Assembly: GCA_039801465.1 (NCBI GenBank)
Contig: JBDRUT010000014.1
Location: 1-43,821 of the forward strand
DNA: 43,821 bases
Origin: JAOABV01 sp039801465
Lineage (GTDB): Bacteria; Hydrothermota; Tepidihabitantia; Tepidihabitantales; CAIPLT01
Reading direction: 5' to 3'
Positions 24,112-31,830 of this stretch are shown here, piece after piece. The notes beneath the pieces are model-generated. The model had not been told where the DNA came from. It worked only from the letters and a program-made list of their open reading frames with translations, and searched no databases. Position numbers and translations under genes: made by a program. Each line of letters starts with the position of its first letter. The first letter of the stretch is position 1.

Positions 24112-26640
24112 TTATGGGAGCGGAGCATTTGCTCGGCCGGTGTTTCGGATATCGTGTCGGAATTTTGGCCAAGGTGAAGTTGTGGCTAAACCTGGTACCA
24201 TTCCTTTAATAGCAAAAACACCGCCACCATTATATGAAGCAACATAAATTGTGCCGTCAGGACCAATTGTTGGTGATGGTTGGAAGGCATCAAATTTTGA
24301 CCGTTTGATGGGCCGGTAAGAAGATTTTTTAGCGGATGCAAGCATAACTTGCCAAAGAGTATCACCGGATTGGCTAATGCCGAAAACTTTGTCCTCAGGA
24401 GTATAAACAACGATTGTACCATCTGAAGCAATCGCAGGTGTGGAAGAGATATCCTCATCACTCAGTTGCACTGGAAATCCAGGGACTGCAGTTCCATTAG
24501 GTGTAACTCCATAAAGTTGACCATCATCACATCCAAAATAAATATTGCCATCAGTTCCAATTACTGGCGAGGAACGAATACCATCATCTGCTTGATAAGG
24601 ATTTTGCCAAAGCGGTGTTCCAGTTGAAGTGCTTAAAGCATAGAGATAGCCATCTTCAGTTCCGACATAAAGCCGGTCAGCAGCAATTGCGGGTGAAGAT
24701 TGCACACTAATACCAATTCGGCGTCGCCATTGAAGTTGGCCATTGGAATTTAGTTTTGTGACGTAACCAGAGTCATCGCCAACATAGACAAAACCTTGAG
24801 CGTCAATTGCTGGTGATGACGCAATTTCCAATTTTGTGCTGTATCTCTTAATAGTATCCGCACTTGAACCGTTATCACGAAGTACATATAAGAAACAGTC
24901 ATCACAGCCAACAAATATTCTGCCATCGGCTCCAATTGCTGCAGAAGAACCATATTCATTGAAAGTTAAGCCATCATAAGAACTGTCAGGGTAGCGCCAA
25001 CGAGTTGTTCCGCTAGTTGAAACACAATAAAGTTCGCCTTCTTCACTTCCGCAATAAATTTTTCCCAAACTTTGGTTGACTGCAGGTGTGGCGTTGATTA
25101 AAACTTCTTCATAATTAGGGTATCCGGCAGAAACGGTTGCTTCTCGCCAGGCTCGTGTGCCTGTTGTCGGGTCAATCGCGTAAAAGAAGCCATCTTGAGC
25201 ACCGATAAATATGCGCCAACGATTCAATGCATCTTGACCTAATGCTGGTGAACTGGTGAACGGATATTCGTCAGGTATCTGAAATTCCCAACCAACAACG
25301 ATTGCAATAAATGGTGGAGTTGTATCAGATAACGAACCAAACTTGTTTCGAGCAATTGCACGAATAATATAAGTGTCAGGTTTTGTTGTAGGAACTGGAA
25401 AGTTAATTGAATCTTTAAATATTGAACCGGTGTATTTACGGGGAAGCCAGGACCTTAGTGTATATGTTGTTGCATTGGGTTTACGATACATAAATCTTAC
25501 TTGGACACTTTCGGTAACAGCGTCATAAGCCCGTGTAGTAAATGGTATATATCGATATGGAGATACACTGCGGGCAAATGTAGCAAACGGCGAAGGACCT
25601 AAGCCGACAATCGTATCAATTGTTGGACGAATCGCACCTTGGGTAATAACTACTAATTGAACAGGAGGTGCAGTATCAGAATAGTTATTACGGCTATCTT
25701 TAGCTACAGCGCGGATAATATAAGTATCAGTTGCAGTAGTAGTAAAAGTTATTGTATCTTCAAATGTTGAACCGGAAGATAAATATGCACGCCAGCTTCT
25801 TTGAGTCCAAGTTGTGACATTTTTCTTACGATGCATAAATCGGACTTGAACTGAGTCAGAACTGTAAGCGGTAACATAGAAATAGACATATGCACCGGAA
25901 ATAATTATATCATCACTCGCAGTAATTGTTGAGATGCTCGGTCCCCAAACATATAATTTTACTGCTTTGGATGTGTCAGATTCTTTTCCTTTAGTATCCA
26001 TGGCAATGGCTCGAACAATATATGTATCGGGGATGTTAAAACGAATATAATCAGTGAAGGTTGAACCTGATGGTTGATAATTTGACCACGGTCTTAAAGA
26101 ATCTTTGGTAGCATTTTTCTGACGATAGATAAATCGCACTTTTACACTATCAGTCGTATCGTATGCAGTTGTGGAAAATATTATTGGTAAAGCAACACCA
26201 AATGAATCGGGTGGTGTAAGTGTAATAACCGAATCGACTCTCGGTTTGTAATTAACTTCAACATTAACACTTAGCGGATCAGATTCTGGTGATATAGCGC
26301 CTTTGATGTCTTGAGCAATAACTTTAATTGTTTTAACACCAGGAGACTGAAAAGCATAGCCGGTTTGATAATCTTCTTCAGATGCAACATAATCAGAAGT
26401 GTCGACAAAACCTTCGCCCCAGTTAAAGATAAAACGGACTTCATTTTTATCTGGGTCTTTTGCTTTAGCAATATAGATTTCAGTTTTACCATCATAAGTC
26501 GAAGTTGGTCCAGTAAGCGTTGGCTTTTCTGGTGCGCGGTTCTTCTTTTTACAACCAATAGGTAAAACAATTAATGCAATTGTGCTTAATACTAGTAATA
26601 AGAGGATAGGGGATATTGGTGATTTTTTCTTTAGAATCAT
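24112..26640 (-). CDS. Lipoprotein with Ig-like repeats and PQQ-type beta-propeller
   Basis: Surface or periplasmic lipoprotein of 842 residues starting at ATG 26640, which has a GGAGGT site just upstream. The signal peptide ends in the lipobox VLPIGC followed by KKKNRAP. Four Ig/PKD-like domains of about 100 residues follow; three share VRF..RKKNAT..LR.W......GS.F.D.I.F and TYI.RA.A.D....SDT. The C-terminal ~400 residues are a PQQ-like propeller with repeated SSPAIGADG..Y.G..DG.LYA.. blades (SSAAIGADGRIFVGCDD, SSPVIGTDGNIYFGCDD, STPAIASDGTIVVY) and end WPKFRHDIRNTGR. Such proteins bind partners or polysaccharide rather than catalyse. It is co-transcribed with the gene 20 nt upstream. Confidence 0.85.
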   Translation of the reverse strand: MILKKKSPISPILLLLVLSTIALIVLPIGCKKKNRAPEKPTLTGPTSTYDGKTEIYIAKAKDPDKNEVRFIFNWGEGFVDTSDYVASEEDYQTGYAFQSPGVKTIKVIAQDIKGAISPESDPLSVNVEVNYKPRVDSVITLTPPDSFGVALPIIFSTTAYDTTDSVKVRFIYRQKNATKDSLRPWSNYQPSGSTFTDYIRFNIPDTYIVRAIAMDTKGKESDTSKAVKLYVWGPSISTITASDDIIISGAYVYFYVTAYSSDSVQVRFMHRKKNVTTWTQRSWRAYLSSGSTFEDTITFTTTATDTYIIRAVAKDSRNNYSDTAPPVQLVVITQGAIRPTIDTIVGLGPSPFATFARSVSPYRYIPFTTRAYDAVTESVQVRFMYRKPNATTYTLRSWLPRKYTGSIFKDSINFPVPTTKPDTYIIRAIARNKFGSLSDTTPPFIAIVVGWEFQIPDEYPFTSSPALGQDALNRWRIFIGAQDGFFYAIDPTTGTRAWREATVSAGYPNYEEVLINATPAVNQSLGKIYCGSEEGELYCVSTSGTTRWRYPDSSYDGLTFNEYGSSAAIGADGRIFVGCDDCFLYVLRDNGSSADTIKRYSTKLEIASSPAIDAQGFVYVGDDSGYVTKLNSNGQLQWRRRIGISVQSSPAIAADRLYVGTEDGYLYALSTSTGTPLWQNPYQADDGIRSSPVIGTDGNIYFGCDDGQLYGVTPNGTAVPGFPVQLSDEDISSTPAIASDGTIVVYTPEDKVFGISQSGDTLWQVMLASAKKSSYRPIKRSKFDAFQPSPTIGPDGTIYVASYNGGGVFAIKGMVPGLATTSPWPKFRHDIRNTGRANAPLP

Positions 26641-26659
26641 TTTACCTCCGTAATTCAAT

Positions 26660-27700
26660 TTATCTTACGACAACCGGTCCATGAAAATCTCCGGTTGGTG
26701 GAACTCGACAACTACCACCACGGCCATCCTCACAATAAAAATGATACTTGTGATAATTGCCGAGATAATGCTGAGTCTTAAAAGTATAAACGCCATTATA
26801 TGGTTTACCTTGTTTTAATTTCAAAGGATAAGTTTCGCCGTCAATTACAATCTGTATTAAAGATGGTGTATCAAAATCTTCATCAAGATAAGTTACATAG
26901 TAAGTAAAAGTAGTTGGCTTATAACCAATGATTGGGTCTAATTTTACATCAAATAATTGGGGGGACGTGTTATAAGTTTCAGTTACTTCAGGACCACGAA
27001 TAAAACCCTGTTCCGGTAAAGATATACAATTGTTTAAATTATCTATTGCCCGAAAATAATAAGCATGTTTTCCTGGGGGCAAAGTTAATGTTGCAATATA
27101 AGTGCCATTTGATGGTGAGCCTTTATGGAGGCGCATCGGATACTTAATACAATCAACATAGACCGCAACTTCTTTAGGTGGATTGCATTTGGGATCATAG
27201 TAATTCACAGTGTAAGTGTAAAGCGTCTTATCGGTTCCTGATTTTTGAAATACGCCACCTTTAGTTAATCGAGCGCGGTCTAAAATAGGCTTTGTGACTC
27301 CAACTAATGGTCCTTTTTTCGCACTATATCTGGGCAAACGAGCAGATTTTCCTTGCTCATCTTCAGCATAGAAATAATATAAATGTTCTCCAGGGGGTAA
27401 AGTCAATTTACATCTATAAATTCCATCATTAGGCTTGCCGGTTTTTCTTTTCAATGGGTAACTAACGTCATCAACAAAGACTTCAATACGGGAAGGTCTT
27501 TTACCATCTGGGTCATAATAGTGCACTGAGGCAATATAGACATTTCGGGCAGTACCGGATTGTGGTTCAATTGTGCCATCAAAAAGACAAGGTCGATTAT
27601 TTAATTTTGTCGCATCTGAGATTATCGATTGAGCATTGATTGAGACTGAACTAAATAATAAACACAAAAATATCGCAGGTACAACATAAGACTTTCTCAT
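26660..27700 (-). CDS. Secreted protein with three Ig-like repeats
   Basis: 346 residues from ATG 27700, which is preceded by GGGAGG. A Sec signal peptide (MRKSYVVPAIFLCLLFSSVSINAQ) precedes three repeats of about 105 residues, each with Y.V.YYDPD...P..I.V.VD...YPL(K/R), a G.PNDG.Y..(L/K) turn and LPPG.H.YYF.A.D. The pattern is of beta-sandwich modules found in surface proteins. No enzyme motif was seen. It heads a two-gene operon with the PQQ-propeller lipoprotein and may be its binding partner; that pairing is inferred from context only. Confidence 0.75.
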   Translation of the reverse strand: MRKSYVVPAIFLCLLFSSVSINAQSIISDATKLNNRPCLFDGTIEPQSGTARNVYIASVHYYDPDGKRPSRIEVFVDDVSYPLKRKTGKPNDGIYRCKLTLPPGEHLYYFYAEDEQGKSARLPRYSAKKGPLVGVTKPILDRARLTKGGVFQKSGTDKTLYTYTVNYYDPKCNPPKEVAVYVDCIKYPMRLHKGSPSNGTYIATLTLPPGKHAYYFRAIDNLNNCISLPEQGFIRGPEVTETYNTSPQLFDVKLDPIIGYKPTTFTYYVTYLDEDFDTPSLIQIVIDGETYPLKLKQGKPYNGVYTFKTQHYLGNYHKYHFYCEDGRGGSCRVPPTGDFHGPVVVR

Positions 27701-27733
27701 GTTGCCTCCCAAAAAGTATTTATCATAGGTTAA

Positions 27734-27762
27734 AGTATATCTTTAAATTTTATTATTGTCAA
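27734..27762 (-). promoter_or_regulatory. Promoter of the surface-protein operon
   Basis: On the reverse strand TTGACA (27757-27762), 17 nt, TATACT (27734-27739), giving a ~27-nt leader with a GGGAGG site. The dispersed repeat copy B begins 12 nt upstream of the -35 box. Confidence 0.75.
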
Positions 27763-27774
27763 GAAAAACTTTCG

Positions 27775-27910
27775 AAAAGCTCGGAAAAAGTCGCTTTCAT
27801 TGGTTACAGCGATTAAGAAAACGATTACAATGATTGAAAAATCAATGGCTTTTATTGGTGATGTTACTAAAATATCTGCGTAATCAAGACTCTGTTAGAA
27901 GTCCTCAATA
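27775..27910 (+). repeat. Dispersed intergenic repeat, copy B
   Basis: Second copy of the element at 16303-16436, in the same orientation. It keeps GGTTACAGCGATTAAG, GATTACAATGATTG, ACTAAAATATCTGCG and the end CTCAATA. Differences are spread evenly over the length and include small indels. Confidence 0.7.
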
Positions 27911-27944
27911 GAAGTTCTGTAAAACTGTTCCCGATAATACCGAA

Positions 27945-28020
27945 GACGCTCAAACAAGTTAAGCATGCCAAATAGCGAAAATAGGATAAAATTGAGAGGC
28001 TGAAACAAGTTCAGCATGAC
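27945..28020. repeat. Pair of palindromic GCTGAAACAAGTTCAGC-type repeats
   Basis: The intact copy at 27996-28020 contains GCTGAA-ACAAG-TTCAGC followed by ATGAC. A decayed copy at 27945-27969 has GCTCAAACAAGTTAAGCATG, exactly 51 bp earlier. This palindrome family is scattered through many unrelated bacterial genomes as short intergenic repeats; translated by chance it gives the familiar CHAELVSAS peptide. Confidence 0.65.
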
Positions 28021-28067
28021 AGAAAGAAGCAAAAAACTGACTTTCGCAGAGTTGTCTCAATGGTTGC

Positions 28068-28095
28068 TTGACAATTTCTAAATTTACATTATAAT
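28068..28095 (+). promoter_or_regulatory. Orphan consensus promoter
   Basis: TTGACA (28068-28073), 16-nt spacer, perfect TATAAT (28090-28095). No forward gene follows; the next sequence is non-coding and then runs antisense to the ORF at 28240-28530 and to addA. The palindrome ATATAAATTTATAT (28112-28125) lies just beyond the expected start site. It may drive a small RNA. Confidence 0.5.
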
Positions 28096-28239
28096 ATATG
28101 TGTATATATGAATATAAATTTATATCGGTTTTAGATATTTTAGATAAATTTTTTAATGTTTTCATTGGGCATCGTATTAATGTTGCTAACAAGTGTTTAA
28201 TATTGTGCATATGTTATTTGAAAAATTCGGTTATTCTGC

Positions 28240-28530
28240 TTATTTTATTTGAATAAATTGTATGTTGTTGACGCAGTTTGTGTTGTGGTTGTTAATCCAT
28301 AAAAATGTAAATGAAGTTAGGTACTTGCGGGGTGGCAGTATGCATACAGCACGGGTATCATTCTCTACATCGCTCTTGAAATCCCAAGTAATATCCTGAA
28401 TGAAATCAAAGTTATTATCAGTCAAAAGATAATTTTTTTTGCTTTGTTTAATATCTTTAGTTATGTCTAATGCTTTAGGAATTAGTTTATTATCCATCTC
28501 AGCATATAGTTCACAACTTGTTATGCCCAA
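28240..28530 (-). CDS. Uncertain small ORF, unrecognised
   Basis: A 96-codon frame, apparently starting with TTG (LGITSCELYAEMDNK), with mixed hydrophilic composition and a segment DFIQDITWDFKSDVEND. The frame is open upstream to about 28590 but has no ATG and no Shine-Dalgarno site, so it may be the remnant of a longer gene. No domain is recognised. It lies downstream of addA on the same strand. Confidence 0.25.
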   Translation of the reverse strand: MGITSCELYAEMDNKLIPKALDITKDIKQSKKNYLLTDNNFDFIQDITWDFKSDVENDTRAVCILPPRKYLTSFTFLWINNHNTNCVNNIQFIQIK

Positions 28531-28614
28531 GACTTTGCGAATTGTATAATCTATTAGGAAGCAAGTTTTTATACTTGGGAAATTAGTAATTTAAAATATT
28601 GGGTAAGTGGTATA

Positions 28615-31600
28615 TTATGAGCAAGGTATTATTTTACCGAGTTGAGTAAATACTAAATACGATTTTGTTTTCGAGACAGAGAAGATTTTGCTAACTGCTT
28701 TTTGATAAATTTTAAGTTGTGGCAAATACTTCTGAATTAAATCCGATATTTCTGTTTCAGATATTGGAAATGTCTTATAGTCATAAATATTCACAACGCT
28801 ATCTTTAATAATGACCCGGTCAATTCTACCTGAATAGACAATCTTATTCTCTTTTAAGACAAAAGGAAGTTCAGCATAACTATTATTTTGAGGTTGTATT
28901 AATGAAAGTATTTCAGAGTTGAGAATTGTTTCAAATTGCTTTTTTATTTCATCCAGCATTGCTGGTTGGTTAGATTTCGGTATATTGTGAATTAAGAATT
29001 GCGAAACGGCTTCAGTTTCAATATCCTCAATTGTGTATCTTATCTTGCCTTGTGATATTTTTTCAAATATTTTGTGGAGAATGTCGCCGAGGATAATCCA
29101 ATGTTCACCGTAATTCTGACGGACACGGGATTCGATTTCTGTAAGTTCTTTAGTAACTGCGCGCCAATGATATTCCGGTTCTTCAATTATTGGTTCAAGA
29201 AGTGTTACTGGTTGAGTCTGTGAAGCCTGATTATCGTCGCTAAGTTGGACTTTAATATTTTTTATGGTTTGTTTTAACTCATTAACAGAAATAATAGAAA
29301 ATCCAGGAATGTTATCTACATTACACGATAATTTATTATCTTCAATTAATCGTATATCTAAAGCATTAATCAACCAGTTAAGTCGGCTTTCTTTTTGAGA
29401 GGATTTTGGGTTATATACGCCGGTTAAAAATAGTGCGTCGCGGGCACGAGTGACACCAACATAAAAGATTCTTTTCTCTTCTTCCAGTTCTTTTGATTTA
29501 TATTCATCAAATAGTGGTGATAATTTCCTAAGATTACTATCTGGTTCATATGATACCCAAACTTCGCTTTCACTAACTTCGTTAATTAATAAATATGCTG
29601 ATTCATTTTTCCTGTGATTTTCAAATTTTTCATCTAACCCAACAAAAAATACTACAGGAAATTGTAATCCTTTTGCGGAATGAATTGTCATCAATTTAAC
29701 TTCATTTCTGCCTTCAGTATTGACATTAGCCTTAGATTCTTCTTGGTCTTTATTTTTTTCAAAATAGTCACAAATTGCTAAAGGATGAGACCCGTTATTC
29801 TCTAAATCTTCAACGATTTTCAGAAATTTTTTGATATTAACAACTTGCTGAGGTTGCCAAAATGTTTTCCAACCATTTTGGATATCAAGAATCTCTTCTA
29901 AAATCTCAACCATTGGTCGATAGCCAATCTGAGAAATCCAGTTTGTTAGTTTGGAAATCACATCTTGATACCGAGCACTGGTTTTTGCATTATTTTTAAA
30001 TCGGGTCCATAAAGAAATTTTTAAGTCAGAATTTGTTGAAGTGAATAGTGTATCTTTTTCTGTTACACATAAATCACATTGCAAATCTTCATTGATTAGT
30101 AGAAGTTCTTTTTCCGAGAGTGCAAATAAAGGACTTTTAAGTACAACATATAAATCATAATTCCGTGTTGGGTCAGATAAGAAATTTACTAATGAAATCA
30201 AAATTGCAATTTCAGGTGAATCATAGAAACCAGCACCTTTGACAATTACAAAAGGGATATTGTATTTTCTTAGGGCATTTTCATATCGGGTTAAATGGGT
30301 TCTGCGGCGTAGGAGAATTGCGATGTCTTCAAACCGACAAGGACGAGCGTTTTCTTGAATATCAAAGACAATAGGCTTGTTAATGATATCTAATATTTTT
30401 AGGGCAACAAGTTCAGCATCAATTTGGCGTAAATTAGCCATTTTGCCTTCAGCAGTATCTAAAATTATCTGGACAATCCCAGGATTAGGATTATTTCTTT
30501 TACGCACAAAATGACGATACCGAGTTTGCCAGGGTGGTGCATCTTTATTAGCAGTCATTATTTTCGGAAATACCAGATTGGTAAAATCAATAATTGAAGA
30601 TAAAGAACGATAGTTGTCAGTATCTTCAACAATTTCTAATTCATCGGATTTTAACCGCGATGTCAAATATGATTTAGCCTTTTCAAAGATTTCCGAATGG
30701 GCATTTCTAAATAAATAGATTGATTGTTTGTCGTCGCCGACCAAAAATATTGTTGGTTTAATTCCTCGTTCTCGTTTTGCACCTAAACCAGAAAGCCACT
30801 CTTCAGCCAATTTGGTAATTATCGCCCATTGAAGAAAACTGGTATCTTGAAATTCATCAACTAAAATGTGGTCAGTATGTTCATCAAAAATGTATAAAAT
30901 ATTGGACCATTCAGGGTGTTCGGTTAAAACTCTATAGGTGAGTAGTTCTAAATCATTAAAATCAACTTGTCGCAAAACCTTCTTACGATTATTATATTCA
31001 CCAAGAAATCGTTTAATAAATAAATCAAAGATTACGCTAAATCTCTGATTACTGACAACAGTTAAAATAATTCGCCAGTATTGGAACATTAATTGATACC
31101 ATTCGTGAATTTCCGGATGACAAATATCACTACTTGGACAGTTTTTTTGAGTTAAAAAAGTATGTTTGATTGATTCTAAGTCTTTTCGGATATCATCAAT
31201 ATCGGAAAAATCTTCTTTAGGAGCTCGGATTGGGAAATCAGGAATTTTTTGACTTGTAATTGGATGGTTTTTGATTTGTGAGACTAATGACTCAAGATAG
31301 GCATATTGGTAAGAAGGAATCTTACCGCGTTCAATTGATTGTCGTTTTTCAAATAGACTATCAAATAGTTTCTTTAAATTAGGCCATCCGCGAAATTTAT
31401 TGGGAACAATTGAATTAAGTAATTGTTCGTAATCAGAGGTGCCTTTCTCTTTTTCGGCAATTGTCATCAAAGTATCATAGACGGAATCAGTCCAGATTGC
31501 TTTGGGGTCGGCAAGCACTTCTAAATCCGGTTGCAATCCAATATTGACCGCAAATCTTTTTAAGAGAGAAAGACAAAAAGAATCGATTGTCTGAATGCGT

Positions 31601-31824
31601 AAAGATAGAGATTTCTCTTTGAGTATTTGATACATTTTCAAGTCTTTTTCTCGAAGAAGTTGAAAGATACGTTCTTTCATTTCGGCTGCGGCTTTTTCGG
31701 TAAAAGTAATCGTGAGAATGCGTTCAGGAGGTATGTTCTGTTGCAGTAGTTCAATATAACGCTCCGCCAATTTTTGTGTTTTCCCTGAACCAGCCGGTGA
31801 TGAGACAATTTTACTTTTAAGCAT
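28615..31824 (-). CDS. addA: AddA-like UvrD-family helicase/nuclease
   Basis: Catalytic helicase-nuclease subunit of an AddAB-type double-strand-break resection complex. Walker A SPAGSGKT is at residues 9-16, then AAAEMKERI (motif Ia region), HILVDEFQDTSFLQW (motif II), LVGDDKQSIYLFRNA (III), and VKLMTIHSAKGLQFPVVF (V) with EEEKRIFYVGVTRARD (VI). The C-terminal PD-(D/E)XK nuclease is visible in GRIDRVIIKDSVVNIYDYKT and YLPQLKIYQKAV. The 1069 residues are slightly shorter than Bacillus AddA. The gene begins 6 nt after addB stops, so the subunits are co-expressed. Confidence 0.9.
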   Translation of the reverse strand: MLKSKIVSSPAGSGKTQKLAERYIELLQQNIPPERILTITFTEKAAAEMKERIFQLLREKDLKMYQILKEKSLSLRIQTIDSFCLSLLKRFAVNIGLQPDLEVLADPKAIWTDSVYDTLMTIAEKEKGTSDYEQLLNSIVPNKFRGWPNLKKLFDSLFEKRQSIERGKIPSYQYAYLESLVSQIKNHPITSQKIPDFPIRAPKEDFSDIDDIRKDLESIKHTFLTQKNCPSSDICHPEIHEWYQLMFQYWRIILTVVSNQRFSVIFDLFIKRFLGEYNNRKKVLRQVDFNDLELLTYRVLTEHPEWSNILYIFDEHTDHILVDEFQDTSFLQWAIITKLAEEWLSGLGAKRERGIKPTIFLVGDDKQSIYLFRNAHSEIFEKAKSYLTSRLKSDELEIVEDTDNYRSLSSIIDFTNLVFPKIMTANKDAPPWQTRYRHFVRKRNNPNPGIVQIILDTAEGKMANLRQIDAELVALKILDIINKPIVFDIQENARPCRFEDIAILLRRRTHLTRYENALRKYNIPFVIVKGAGFYDSPEIAILISLVNFLSDPTRNYDLYVVLKSPLFALSEKELLLINEDLQCDLCVTEKDTLFTSTNSDLKISLWTRFKNNAKTSARYQDVISKLTNWISQIGYRPMVEILEEILDIQNGWKTFWQPQQVVNIKKFLKIVEDLENNGSHPLAICDYFEKNKDQEESKANVNTEGRNEVKLMTIHSAKGLQFPVVFFVGLDEKFENHRKNESAYLLINEVSESEVWVSYEPDSNLRKLSPLFDEYKSKELEEEKRIFYVGVTRARDALFLTGVYNPKSSQKESRLNWLINALDIRLIEDNKLSCNVDNIPGFSIISVNELKQTIKNIKVQLSDDNQASQTQPVTLLEPIIEEPEYHWRAVTKELTEIESRVRQNYGEHWIILGDILHKIFEKISQGKIRYTIEDIETEAVSQFLIHNIPKSNQPAMLDEIKKQFETILNSEILSLIQPQNNSYAELPFVLKENKIVYSGRIDRVIIKDSVVNIYDYKTFPISETEISDLIQKYLPQLKIYQKAVSKIFSVSKTKSYLVFTQLGKIIPCS

Positions 31825-31830
31825 AAATTT

